A stretch of DNA of 64,000 nucleotides from Phycisphaerae bacterium (GCA_041652575.1 JBAZHC010000001.1:1-64000), one strand, 5' to 3'. Positions 53,074 through 61,489 are shown, counted from the stretch's first letter. Notes: a model not told the origin generated them from the sequence alone. Made by a program: numbers and translations.

Positions 53074-53104
53074 TTGACTTATTCTTCGAAATGTACAATA
53101 TAAT
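53074..53104 (+). promoter_or_regulatory. Possible promoter of the secretin-like gene
   Basis: TTGACT at 53074-53079 and TATAAT at 53099-53104; the 19-base spacer is long, lowering confidence. Confidence 0.4.
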
Positions 53105-53150
53105 ACAACAATACATTTAAACCGGTCATTACTTACAGAAAAAGCGAATC

Positions 53151-55061
53151 ATGTACCACATTCGACCTGGCAAAATTGAAATAAAATGCCTGATAATTCT
53201 GTACTTTCTCTGCGCAGTTTTTTTAAGCGGCTGTGGAGAAGTATTTAACGATAAGCCGGGAGAACTCGAAGCCAGGGCAACGCTAAGCGACATAAGTCAA
53301 ATCAGGGCCAATCCGAGCGTCAACAATCCTCTTCCCACTATGTACCTTCAACCGCCCCAAAGAGTAAAAGTAGCAGACGGCGTGAAAGTATTCTATTTCA
53401 CTCGACAGCAGCCTGCGGCTCAGATGGCGACTATCGTTACCAATCAGCTTGGTTACAAGGTAACTGCAAATGATGCCACCAATCAGCTTGTTATCCATTG
53501 TGCCGGCGACCAGGAAGCTGATAAGGCTCTCGAATTTTTGAAAGCCATCGATTTATCTCCCATCCAGGTCAATATAGACTGTATGATTGTCGAACTTTAC
53601 GCTGATAAGACAATGGACAGGGAAACAACCGTAGAAATTGAAGACCTGTTCGGCGAAAAACTTACTTTGAGCGGTAAAAGGGACAGCTTAGGCGCTTTGC
53701 TGCCCAGTTTTCCGGGTGCTTCCATTCGTGAAACCAAGCGTTCTACTTTCGGCATGGGCGTTGGTTACTCGAGCAGCAAGATAAATATTCTGGTCGATAT
53801 GCTCGTCTCAAGAGGGTATCTGAAAATCCTGATGAATCCTACCATTGAGACAGTAAATGGCAAAAAAGCCAAGATTATTTCGAGAGACGACGTTCCTATC
53901 GAGAAAATCGTTACGCAAAATAATGTATTGCCGTATTCCATTACGGAGTATCAGTGGGTCGAGGACTCTCTTGAAGTTACTCCGCACGTTTTCGCGGACG
54001 GTTCGGTGGGTCTTAGCACAGAAATAAAAATCGGTTCGAGCACCAAACCCAAAGGTGTCGTTCAGGCCTCTGTTATCACAGAACGGTCTATTATTGTTGA
54101 AGAAAACCGGATAAGACCCGGCAACAGTCTAATCATAGGCGGTATTAGAAGAACCGAAAAACGCGATGTGCTTCGCGGCGCTCCGTTTTTCAAGGACCTT
54201 CCGCTTGTCGGTATGCTGTTTTCGAGCCGGGATTTTGAAGAGTCAGGCACAGAGCTTGTTTTCATTCTTACGCCAAGCATTTCTTCCGGCGGAATGGAAT
54301 ATGCGAGAATGCTTGAAATGGTACAGGAAAAACAGGCTACACCCAAATATGACGCCGGACTGGGAGAAGTTCTGACCGATCCGTTCGGCGACAAGGCCTA
54401 TACCGAACACGTCAAACAAAAAGCTGCTGAGGCAACGACGGAGAAGGCCAGGATTGAGGCCGAAGCCGCAAAAACTTCCGCCGAAGCTGAAAAAACAAAA
54501 ATTGAATCTGAACAGGCGATGGCCGAAGCGGCAAACGCGGTAGCCCAGGCCGAAAAAGCAAAGGCTGATGCTGCCATGGAAAAAGCCAAGGCTGAAAAGC
54601 TCCAGAATGAATCTGAAAAAGCACAGGCCGAGGCTGAAAAAGCCAAAGCCGAAGCCGAGAACGCAAGGGCCCAGGCTGAAAAGGCAAAAGCCGAAGCTGA
54701 TGCCGACAAAATGGAAACAGAAAAAATCAAGGCTCAGGCTGAAGAGGCACAGGCCAGGGCGGCAAAGGCTCAGGCCGAGGCCGAACAGGCAAAAGCCGAA
54801 TCGGACAGCGTAAAGGCACAGGCCGAAAAGGCAAAAGCCCAGGCCGACCAGGCGCAAGCCGAAGCTGACAAGACAAAAGCGGAAGCCGAAAAGGCAAGGG
54901 CTCAGGCCGAACAGTCGCAGGCGGAAGCTGACAAAGCAAAGGCTGATGCCGACAGGGAAAAAGCCGAAGCTGAAAAAGCCAAACAGGAAGCTAATCGGAA
55001 AGACCCGTGTTCTCCTCAGAATCCGAATCAGAGTCCTAATAAGTCTAAAACTAAAAAATAA
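53151..55061 (+). CDS. Secretin-like lipoprotein with long Ala/Glu/Lys coiled-coil tail
   Basis: The 636-residue product has a lipoprotein signal (FLCAVFLSGC, Cys at about 28). Residues about 60-150 form an N-domain with AAQMATIVTNQLGYKVTANDATNQLVIHC. Residues about 160-395 match the type II/III secretin core: VNIDCMIVELY, GYLKILMNPTIETVNGKKAKI, NSLIIGGIRRTEKR and GTELVFILTPSI. From about residue 423 to 620 lies an almost pure EAEKAKAEAEKAQAEA pattern, a long charged helix. Secretins form outer-membrane gates; the added helix would project outward or into the periplasm. No other secretion gene is nearby. Confidence 0.85.
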   Translation: MYHIRPGKIEIKCLIILYFLCAVFLSGCGEVFNDKPGELEARATLSDISQIRANPSVNNPLPTMYLQPPQRVKVADGVKVFYFTRQQPAAQMATIVTNQLGYKVTANDATNQLVIHCAGDQEADKALEFLKAIDLSPIQVNIDCMIVELYADKTMDRETTVEIEDLFGEKLTLSGKRDSLGALLPSFPGASIRETKRSTFGMGVGYSSSKINILVDMLVSRGYLKILMNPTIETVNGKKAKIISRDDVPIEKIVTQNNVLPYSITEYQWVEDSLEVTPHVFADGSVGLSTEIKIGSSTKPKGVVQASVITERSIIVEENRIRPGNSLIIGGIRRTEKRDVLRGAPFFKDLPLVGMLFSSRDFEESGTELVFILTPSISSGGMEYARMLEMVQEKQATPKYDAGLGEVLTDPFGDKAYTEHVKQKAAEATTEKARIEAEAAKTSAEAEKTKIESEQAMAEAANAVAQAEKAKADAAMEKAKAEKLQNESEKAQAEAEKAKAEAENARAQAEKAKAEADADKMETEKIKAQAEEAQARAAKAQAEAEQAKAESDSVKAQAEKAKAQADQAQAEADKTKAEAEKARAQAEQSQAEADKAKADADREKAEAEKAKQEANRKDPCSPQNPNQSPNKSKTKK

Positions 55062-55067
55062 GCTTTA

Positions 55068-55694
55068 TTACACCTTTTTAAAAGCAAGAGTGAAGGTTTC
55101 TCTTTTTTCTTTCAGATACTTTCTTTCGTAATTTGTACCCACCAGTTCGTTTTCTTTCGCGCCGGCAGGTTTGGTGAATTCAACAGGTTTTAATTTTCCA
55201 GTGAAACCTTCGAAAACATTCTGCATCCACTGGAAGTAATCTTTGTGGTCGGTGGCGATATTAATCAGGCCGTGTTTTTTCAGGCATCGAATCATTTGCG
55301 TGACATTTTCCGCGGAGATGAACCTTCTTTTATGATGCGACCTCTTCGGCCATGGGTCGGGGAAATAGATATGAAAGCATTCGACGGATTTATCGGCGAT
55401 GTGTTCAGACAAAAAAAGGGCTGCCTCAGTTCGTATTACGCGAACATTCCCTACAGCCCTTCGCCCAATTCTATCTACGGTGTATTTATAGAATTTGTTC
55501 GCCCATTCTATGCCAAAAAAGTTTATCTGCGGGAAAGCAATTGCCTGATTAACGAGGAAAGTGCCTCTGCCGAAGCCGATTTCGATGTGCAGGGGCGCAG
55601 AATGTCGGAAAACGTCCGAAAAATCGATTTTGCCCCGTACGTCTTCCTCCGGCAAGGCGATATCGTGATATTCTTTTAGCGGTTTTTTAGCCAT
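55068..55694 (-). CDS. trmB: tRNA (guanine-N7)-methyltransferase
   Basis: A 208-residue Rossmann methyltransferase for m7G46 in tRNA. It has LHIEIGFGRGTFLVNQA (SAM motif I), NFFGIEWANKFYKYTVDRI, the TrmB-specific CFHIYFPDPWPKRSHHKRRFI and TNYERKYL near the C-terminus. The length is typical. It converges with the secretin gene, leaving only 6 bases between stops. The ATG at 55694 has AAAGAATGG context with a weak Shine-Dalgarno. Confidence 0.96.
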   Translation of the reverse strand: MAKKPLKEYHDIALPEEDVRGKIDFSDVFRHSAPLHIEIGFGRGTFLVNQAIAFPQINFFGIEWANKFYKYTVDRIGRRAVGNVRVIRTEAALFLSEHIADKSVECFHIYFPDPWPKRSHHKRRFISAENVTQMIRCLKKHGLINIATDHKDYFQWMQNVFEGFTGKLKPVEFTKPAGAKENELVGTNYERKYLKEKRETFTLAFKKV

Positions 55695-55864
55695 GAAAGA
55701 ACCATTCTCTGCTTTTTTTTAAATTATTTCAACAGATTGATTTTTTACGCCAAACTATAATTAAGTCAAGTTTTAAAATAAACGATACAGATTTTGTGAA
55801 ACTATCATGCCGCCAGTTGCGTAAGAACTAATGGAAATAAGAATGTTTATTCGGACTTAAGGCT

Positions 55865-56554
55865 ATGATAAGGCCAATAAAATTACGAAGAAAACGAGTG
55901 CTGATTGATGTCGATACGCAGAAAGACTTCATGATAGCAAGCGGCTCAGCCTGTATAAAAAACCATCGCAGGGTTCTGATGAATATCAGGAGAGCATACG
56001 CCTGGGCAAGAACAAAGCATATCAGGGTTGTTTCAACCGCGCTGTGCAAAGAGCGAAGAAACGGCGACAACCTTTGTATAATGGGTTCTGACGGCCAGAA
56101 AAAGATTTCATATACCCTCCGCAATAAAAGATTTGTATTCGAAGCGGATAATTCCACGGACCTGTCAAGAGACCTGTTTGTACGTTTCGACCAGATAATA
56201 CTGAACAAAAGATGCGAAAATCCGTTCGATGAACCACGGGCCGAAAGACTGCTTACAGAGCTTAGAGCCGATGAGTTTGTCGTAATCGGCGCTATTGCCG
56301 AAGGCGCGGTAGCGTCAACAGTTCTCGGTCTTTTGCAGAGAGGAAAAAGAGTGGTCGTTCTTACCGACGCGATTGGCGTGCTCGACAGGAACGCGGCGGA
56401 TATCGCGTTTCGAAAAATGAAGGCAAAGGGAGCGATTCTGGCGGAAACCAAAAACATAGCCGGGGCAACTCATCTTCGCACCGCAGGCGTATGCGACTGC
56501 AAACTCTGCAAGGCCTCTGAAAAAGAGGAAAAGCTCCAGACGCAAATTGCGTAA
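55865..56554 (+). CDS. Isochorismatase-family protein lacking the catalytic cysteine
   Basis: This 229-residue protein has the isochorismatase/nicotinamidase fold. The motif LIDVDTQKDF holds the usual catalytic Asp at 17 and ILNKRCENPF the Lys at about 116. The strand-loop that normally carries the nucleophile (VVGxATDxCV) reads VVIGAIAEGAVASTVLGLL, with Ala where the Cys belongs. TDAIGVLD follows as usual. Without the nucleophile it is probably a binding or regulatory homologue. The C-terminus has extra cysteines (VCDCKLCKASEK) that could bind metal. It is monocistronic. Confidence 0.82.
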   Translation: MIRPIKLRRKRVLIDVDTQKDFMIASGSACIKNHRRVLMNIRRAYAWARTKHIRVVSTALCKERRNGDNLCIMGSDGQKKISYTLRNKRFVFEADNSTDLSRDLFVRFDQIILNKRCENPFDEPRAERLLTELRADEFVVIGAIAEGAVASTVLGLLQRGKRVVVLTDAIGVLDRNAADIAFRKMKAKGAILAETKNIAGATHLRTAGVCDCKLCKASEKEEKLQTQIA

Positions 56555-56703
56555 CAAACACGAAATTCTATTTTTCTGCTTCTACAATTACCTCCTAATA
56601 TCAGGCATTTCTGCTCTTGTATTTTAATATTTACCTGCCATGCTGGCAGGGGGGAAAAATCTGACCTGCAATTTTGCCAGTAAGAAAAAATAAAAAAAGG
56701 TTC

Positions 56704-56733
56704 CTGACACCTTTTAATTCATTTATTTATAAT
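56704..56733 (+). promoter_or_regulatory. Promoter of the response regulator-groESL operon
   Basis: CTGACA at 56704-56709 and TATAAT at 56728-56733 with an 18-base spacer, about 84 bases before the first gene. The -35 lies inside a palindromic AAAAGGTTCCTGACACCTTTT sequence. No CIRCE element was seen. Confidence 0.5.
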
Positions 56734-56816
56734 GAGTTAGAATCGCAAAAGCAATCCTTCCCGGCAATGGCACATTATTTGCTTCTTTACAGTCTATATA
56801 TTGTTACGGACACTTT

Positions 56817-57215
56817 ATGGCCATAGAAAATATAAAGGTGCTTATTAACGGTTCCGACTGGGCCTGGCCGGATGCGGTCAGACAGATATTCAGAGACCGT
56901 TCCGTAGAGCTGCTGATGGTCAGGCAGGCCGATGAGGCCCTGAATGTTCTCCAGCAGAGACGAATTCATACGGCCATTGTCGATATGAATTCGAAAATGC
57001 TCAGCGGCCTTGGAATGATAAGAATTATCCGCAGCAATTTTCCGCTGCTGCCGTGCATCCTTCTGGCCGAGGACGCAGAAGAAAAACTGCTTACCGCGGC
57101 GCTGGAATTAGATGTGTTTAGCGTGATGAATAAGCCGGTGGATATTGCATTGCTGCAAAATCAGCTTCACAGGCTTTTTGTCAAAAGATATAACAGTAAT
57201 TTGTTTAACAGTTGA
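56817..57215 (+). CDS. Single-domain response regulator-like protein
   Basis: A 132-residue CheY-like receiver. The phosphoacceptor is D56 in HTAIVDMNSK and the switch Lys is K106 in MNKPVD. The usual acidic pair near the N-terminus is absent: VLINGSDW replaces the DD motif, so phosphorylation may be weak or altered. It starts the operon 13 bases upstream of groES, which is unusual; a stress-linked role is inference. No kinase gene is nearby. Confidence 0.8.
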   Translation: MAIENIKVLINGSDWAWPDAVRQIFRDRSVELLMVRQADEALNVLQQRRIHTAIVDMNSKMLSGLGMIRIIRSNFPLLPCILLAEDAEEKLLTAALELDVFSVMNKPVDIALLQNQLHRLFVKRYNSNLFNS

Positions 57216-57228
57216 AAGGAATTAGGAA

Positions 57229-57519
57229 ATGAAAATCAGACCATTGGCCGACAAGGTGCTTGTCGAACGTATCGAGGCGGAAAGCAAAACTGCCGGCGGA
57301 ATAGTTCTTCCGGATTCAGCGAAGGAAAGGCCGCAGCGCGGCAAGATAATCAGCACAGGCGAAGGGAAACTGCTCGAAGACGGCTCAAGAAGCCAGATGC
57401 AGGTTAAAAAGGGCGATGAAGTGCTCTTTACAAGTTATGCCGGCACAGAAGTAAAACTCGACGGCAAAGAGTATATGATTATGGACGAAACAGATATCAT
57501 GGCAGTTATTGAGAAATAG
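57229..57519 (+). CDS. groES: Co-chaperonin GroES
   Basis: A 96-residue Cpn10 cap. It starts IRPLADKVLVERIEAESKTAGGIVLPDSAKERPQRGKI with the mobile loop that docks on GroEL, and ends YMIMDETDIMAVIEK. A strong AAAGGAA precedes it. The TAG stop codon is the first triplet of a dispersed TAGCCACTAAGGCACAAAGG repeat. groEL follows 62 bases on. Confidence 0.97.
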   Translation: MKIRPLADKVLVERIEAESKTAGGIVLPDSAKERPQRGKIISTGEGKLLEDGSRSQMQVKKGDEVLFTSYAGTEVKLDGKEYMIMDETDIMAVIEK

Positions 57520-57543
57520 CCACTAAGGCACAAAGGCACAAAT
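57517..57543 (+). repeat. Period-8 dispersed repeat overlapping the groES stop codon
   Basis: TAGCCACTAAGGCACAAAGG and then CACAAAT: the CACNAAGG unit repeats every 8 bases. The first TAG is the groES stop. Confidence 0.7.
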
Positions 57544-57581
57544 AATTAAAATCAAAAAATATAGAAATAGGAGTTTGTAAA

Positions 57582-59207
57582 ATGGCAGCAAAAAAAATCG
57601 CATACAATACCGAGGCTCGCGAAGCAATCCGTCAGGGCATTAAGAAGCTCGCCCAGGCGGTAAAGGTTACGCTGGGTCCGTGCGGCAGGAATGTCGTTCT
57701 TGAAAAATCGTTCGGTTCGCCGACCGTTACAAAAGACGGCGTTTCGGTCGCCAAGGAAATCGAACTCGAAGATTCTTATGAGAATATGGGCGCCCAGATG
57801 GTCAAGGAAGTCGCAAGCAAGACAAGCACAGTCGCAGGCGACGGCACAACCACGGCGACAATTCTTGCCGAGGCTATTTTCGAGGAAGGCCTTAAGAATA
57901 TTACCGCCGGTGCAAACCCGATGCAAGTAAAACGCGGCATTGATATGGCCGTTGAGAAAATTATCGACGAGCTCAAAAAAATGAGCACAAAAATCGAATC
58001 GAGTAAGCAAATCGAACAGGTCGCTACATGCTCGGCAAATCAGGACGCTGAAATCGGCAAGACAATGGCTCAGGCAATGGATAAGGTCGGCAAAGACGGC
58101 GTTATCACTGTCGAGGAAGGCCAGAGCCTTGAAACCGTTGTCGAGCTTGTCGAAGGTATGCAGTTTGACAAAGGATACATCAGTCCGCACTTTATCAATA
58201 ACTACGATGATATGGCCTGCGTACTCGAAAAACCTTACATTCTCATTCACGAAAAGAAAATCAGCTCTATCAAATCGCTTGTTCCGCTGCTTGAAAAAAT
58301 CGCCAAAGCCGGCAGGCCTCTTTTGATTATCGCTGAAGACCTCGAAGGCGAAGCTCTTGCGACTTTGGTTGTAAATAAACTTCGCGGCGTTCTGCAGTGC
58401 GCAGCGGTAAAAGCACCGGGATTCGGCGACAGAAGAAAAGCTATGCTCGGCGACATCGGCATATTGACCGGCGGCGAGCCTGTGTTTGAAGACCTCGGCA
58501 TTGATATCGAGCATGTTGAACTGGCCCAGCTCGGTCAGGCCAAACGCGTTACAATCGACAAGGAAAACACAACGATTGTCGAAGGCGCAGGCAGCACCGA
58601 AGCTATCAAAGGCAGAATCGAACAGATTAAAAAGGAAATCGAATCCACTACAAGTGATTACGATATCGAAAAACTTCAGGAAAGACTTGCGAAACTTTCA
58701 GGCGGAGTCGCACAGATTAACGTAGGCGCCGCGACCGAAGCGGAAATGAAAGAGAAAAAAGCCCGCGTTGAAGACGCTCTCCACGCTTGCAGGGCGGCTG
58801 TCGAGGAAGGTATTCTGCCCGGCGGCGGAGTCGCTATGCTGCGGACATTGAAAGCTCTCGATAAGCTAAAGGCAAAAGACGACGAGAGAATCGGCGTTGA
58901 CATCGTAAAGAGAGCAATCGTTGCCCCAATCAAGCAGATTGCGTTAAACGCAGGACTTGACGGTTCAATCGTCGCCCAGAAAGTTATGGAAAGCAGCGAT
59001 GTGAACTTCGGTTATGACGCGATGAGAAAAGAATACGGCAATATGATTGATTTCGGCGTCATCGTTCCGACAAAAGTAGAACGCATTGCTCTGCAGAATG
59101 GAGCTTCAATCGCTTCACTGCTGCTGACAACCGATGCCATTGTGAGTGAAATTCCTGAAAAGAAGGAAGCTCCTCCAATGCCACCGCACGGCGGCGGAAT
59201 GTACTAA
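57582..59207 (+). CDS. groEL: Chaperonin GroEL
   Basis: A 541-residue Cpn60. It has VTLGPCGRNVVLEKSFGSPTVTKDGV, the ATP-binding GDGTTTATILAEAI, GYISPHFINN, APGFGDRRKAMLGDI and DFGVIVPTKVERIALQNGAS, and ends in a short Gly/Met tail (PPHGGGMY). It folds substrate proteins with GroES in an ATP-driven double ring. The ribosome-binding site is TAGGAG. Co-transcribed with the response regulator and groES; a strong terminator follows. Confidence 0.98.
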   Translation: MAAKKIAYNTEAREAIRQGIKKLAQAVKVTLGPCGRNVVLEKSFGSPTVTKDGVSVAKEIELEDSYENMGAQMVKEVASKTSTVAGDGTTTATILAEAIFEEGLKNITAGANPMQVKRGIDMAVEKIIDELKKMSTKIESSKQIEQVATCSANQDAEIGKTMAQAMDKVGKDGVITVEEGQSLETVVELVEGMQFDKGYISPHFINNYDDMACVLEKPYILIHEKKISSIKSLVPLLEKIAKAGRPLLIIAEDLEGEALATLVVNKLRGVLQCAAVKAPGFGDRRKAMLGDIGILTGGEPVFEDLGIDIEHVELAQLGQAKRVTIDKENTTIVEGAGSTEAIKGRIEQIKKEIESTTSDYDIEKLQERLAKLSGGVAQINVGAATEAEMKEKKARVEDALHACRAAVEEGILPGGGVAMLRTLKALDKLKAKDDERIGVDIVKRAIVAPIKQIALNAGLDGSIVAQKVMESSDVNFGYDAMRKEYGNMIDFGVIVPTKVERIALQNGASIASLLLTTDAIVSEIPEKKEAPPMPPHGGGMY

Positions 59208-59218
59208 CAAAAATCGAA

Positions 59219-59250
59219 GGGCAGGCCTGAAAAACCTGCCCTTTTCCTTT
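59219..59250 (+). terminator. Terminator of the groESL operon
   Basis: GGGCAGG (59219-59225) pairs with CCTGCCC (59235-59241), followed by TTTTCCTTTT. Confidence 0.88.
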
Positions 59251-59265
59251 TAGGAAAGGAATAAA

Positions 59266-59532
59266 ATGTTTTTTAACTTTTATTCGAGTTCGTTCAATCA
59301 GGTTTCAAGAGGATTTGCAAAAGGTCTTTTTATTACCGGCCTTTTGCTCATCGGCTTCGGAATACTGGTCTGGATTTTTAAGGAAGTTCTCGCGATCATA
59401 GCCGCGGCGATTTTTATGATTGCCGGTGCCGGATGTTGTTTTAATGCTCTCAGAATATTTTTCGGCACAATGGGATCGGGGGAAAAGGACAATGACGGCA
59501 GAAGCGACAATGTCAAAATCCGTATCGAATAA
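59266..59532 (+). CDS. Small membrane protein, unknown
   Basis: An 88-residue protein with an amphipathic start (MFFNFYSSSFNQVSRGFAKG), two adjacent hydrophobic segments (LFITGLLLIGFGILVWIF and VLAIIAAAIFMIAGAGCCF), and a polar, charged tail (GEKDNDGRSDNVKIRIE). Such small tandem-helix proteins are common and of unknown role. It starts after AAAGGA and follows the groEL terminator, so it is either read-through or separately promoted. It converges with the amidotransferase gene. Confidence 0.65.
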   Translation: MFFNFYSSSFNQVSRGFAKGLFITGLLLIGFGILVWIFKEVLAIIAAAIFMIAGAGCCFNALRIFFGTMGSGEKDNDGRSDNVKIRIE

Positions 59533-59537
59533 TATAA

Positions 59538-60236
59538 TCAGATATTAGCCTTTTGAAGTTTGTCTAAAATAGAACTCATCACTTTATTAATTTTATCGAA
59601 ACGTGATGTATCAGACAGCATCTCCTTTTCGCCTTGAACATATTTGTCACCGTTTAGCTCGTTTGAAAAGTTATCAATCAAATCTTTTGCCGAGTTAAGC
59701 GTTGTTTCCAGATGGAACTGGAAGCCGACAACCCGATTATCAATTATAAAACCCTGATTTTTTGTGGCCTCGCTTGAAGCGAGGCGAACCGCACCAGCCG
59801 GCAAATCGAAAGTGTCGCCGTGCCAGTGAAACGCATCCATTCGCCAGGCGAAACAATCCGTCAGGATAGTATTTTTAGCGTTTTTTGTCGGTATCAAATC
59901 GAACCAGCCTATTTCCTTATATTTATTTTTATAGACCTTTGCGCCGAGACTTGCCGCTATTAACTGCGCGCCGAGGCAAACCCCGATAACGACTTTACCG
60001 GAGTCGATTGCTTTTTTGATAAATTGTTTTTCGCCCGTCAGCCAGCCGAATTCGGCGTCATCGTTTGCGCTCATCGCTCCGCCCATAATTATGAGCCAGT
60101 CGAAACTATTAATATCCGGCAAAGGCTGATTGAGATAAAAATGTGTAGATGTCGATGGAATATTTTTCTGCCGAAAGTATTCTCCCATACTTCCAAGCCC
60201 TTCGAATGGCAGGTGTTGAAACCAGTGTACTTTCAT
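59538..60236 (-). CDS. Class I glutamine amidotransferase-like protein
   Basis: A 232-residue stand-alone GATase1 domain, related to GuaA-type and YfeJ-like proteins. The catalytic Cys is in VVIGVCLGAQLIAASLGA at about residue 88, and the His and Glu are in VVGFQFHLETT at about 175. DWLIIMGGAMSAND is the usual oxyanion region, and a GDTFDLPAGA loop follows. Ammonia acceptor or degradation role (glutamine hydrolase or gamma-glutamyl compound hydrolase) is unknown. It starts 3 bases after the P-loop gene stop, so the two form an operon. Confidence 0.9.
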   Translation of the reverse strand: MKVHWFQHLPFEGLGSMGEYFRQKNIPSTSTHFYLNQPLPDINSFDWLIIMGGAMSANDDAEFGWLTGEKQFIKKAIDSGKVVIGVCLGAQLIAASLGAKVYKNKYKEIGWFDLIPTKNAKNTILTDCFAWRMDAFHWHGDTFDLPAGAVRLASSEATKNQGFIIDNRVVGFQFHLETTLNSAKDLIDNFSNELNGDKYVQGEKEMLSDTSRFDKINKVMSSILDKLQKANI

Positions 60237-60239
60237 AAT

Positions 60240-60998
60240 TTATTCCTTTATTAAATCACGGTGCCAGTGCTCTGCATTTGTCGGGATTTTGCCGGCAAGA
60301 ATATCAGCCAGGCAATCTGTCGCCTGTCCCGCATCGTTACATGGTTTATCGAAAAATGTCCCGTCCTTATTTCTTCGCCAGTCGGCCGAGCCTTCGCCGC
60401 TGTGATTAACAATCACATAATCGTAATCGCAGGCGACCTTAATTTCATTTATTGCGTCGCCGATTCGCTGCCGCATATCGGCAAGCCAGAGGCGGTCAAT
60501 CGTCCTGCCGTGAAATTCGGCTCTTTGATACTGCTTGAACATCATCAGCGCTCTAACTGCGTATGGGACATCATTAAAAGCCGGTATTTCTTCGCAGCTC
60601 AGCGGCGACAAAAAAACCCTTTTGATTTCAACGCCGGCAAGATAGGCGGATTTTATAATTTTTTGTGCCATCGTGTAATATGATTCCATCAGCACCGCTT
60701 CGGTCGGGGCATTGATGATTTTATCGAGATCGATAACCTGGGCGAATCCGTGGCAGTAATCAACGACGAAACGCGGATTATTTTTTAGTGTTTCAATTTC
60801 CGTCATTGTCCGCCAACACTCGGGATTGTTCCAGACGACAAGCTCATCGGGACGGGGCTTGTCGTAGCGGGACTCTTTGCTTTTTATTACAGCGACCTGT
60901 ATGAATTTTATTTCCGGCCGGAATTTTCTCACCGCCGCGGTCAGTGGACTTTTGCCGACACAGCTCGGACCGGATAAAATAATTAAACGCTTTTTCAT
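60240..60998 (-). CDS. Guanylate-kinase-like P-loop protein
   Basis: A 252-residue P-loop protein starting KRLIILSGPSCVGKSPL (Walker A GPSCVGKS at about residues 10-17), which is the guanylate-kinase-type loop. Then come RPRPDE-like DKPRPDELVVWNNPECW and VDYCHGFAQVIDL. A C-terminal lid (DYDYVIVNHSGEGSADWRRN) follows. It lacks other clear GMP-kinase residues, so the substrate is uncertain; it could phosphorylate another small molecule. Close coupling to an amidotransferase suggests a shared pathway. Confidence 0.72.
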   Translation of the reverse strand: MKKRLIILSGPSCVGKSPLTAAVRKFRPEIKFIQVAVIKSKESRYDKPRPDELVVWNNPECWRTMTEIETLKNNPRFVVDYCHGFAQVIDLDKIINAPTEAVLMESYYTMAQKIIKSAYLAGVEIKRVFLSPLSCEEIPAFNDVPYAVRALMMFKQYQRAEFHGRTIDRLWLADMRQRIGDAINEIKVACDYDYVIVNHSGEGSADWRRNKDGTFFDKPCNDAGQATDCLADILAGKIPTNAEHWHRDLIKE

Positions 60999-61347
60999 TT
61001 AACTCCATCAAATTTCTGAGATATTGGTTATATTGTTTAAGAACGGTTTAGCAAGATTTTTCATTGACTGGTGTTAATTCCAGTGATTCTGCGTTTTCTT
61101 CTTTAAGGTTAAGGTTGAGCTTGAGGACTGACAATATGGCAATATAGGGAAGTGACAGCAGGTTTGTGTCAAACAGGATTATTCTTATTTGGTTTGTATC
61201 ATAAACCCGAAAAGGTGGTTTTTTAAGGAAAACTATGTTGTTTTTTTTAAACATTTTTTAAGATTTATATTTCCCAAAGCTTTAGCACCTATAAAAACAT
61301 TAAATTTAATACTGTAATAGATTTATATGATGTCAAAACACAACGCC

Positions 61348-61364
61348 GTGATAAAGTTTATCAC
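61348..61364. promoter_or_regulatory. Perfect 17-bp palindrome, candidate enhancer-binding site
   Basis: GTGATAAAGTTTATCAC has perfect 8-base arms around G. It ends about 100 bases upstream of the -24 element, the usual place for a bacterial enhancer-binding protein site. It could instead serve a CRP/FNR-like regulator. Confidence 0.5.
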
Positions 61365-61462
61365 AGACTTGTCATCTATTAATATGACCTTTATTGTGTT
61401 AACTTTTTCTATAATCGAGTGTTGTGGAAATAAAGTTATCGGTCCATCTAATTGGTAAAATT

Positions 61463-61479
61463 CTGGCACAGGCTTTGCT
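61463..61479 (+). promoter_or_regulatory. Sigma-54 (-24/-12) promoter
   Basis: CTGGCACAGGCTTTGCT matches the consensus YTGGCACG-N4-TTGCW closely. The GG at 61465-61466 and the GC at 61477-61478 are separated by exactly 10 bases. Transcription would begin around 61490. Confidence 0.72.
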
Positions 61480-61489
61480 TAGTATATAG

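Noticed and set aside
54243..54857. 204-codon minus-strand open frame opposite the secretin tail
   Set aside because: It arises from the repetitive Ala/Glu/Lys codons of the tail and gives a Phe/Leu/Gly shadow.
54421..55010. DNA tandem repeat or CRISPR-like array
   Set aside because: The repetition is at protein level (EAEKAKA); unit lengths and bases vary and there are no spacers. No CRISPR array was seen anywhere in the window.
56555..57228. CIRCE (HrcA) operator before groES
   Set aside because: I looked for TTAGCACTC-N9-GAGTGCTAA and saw no match.
61048..61254. 68-codon minus-strand open frame in the sRNA gap
   Set aside because: No ribosome-binding site, AT-rich low-complexity composition and no motif.
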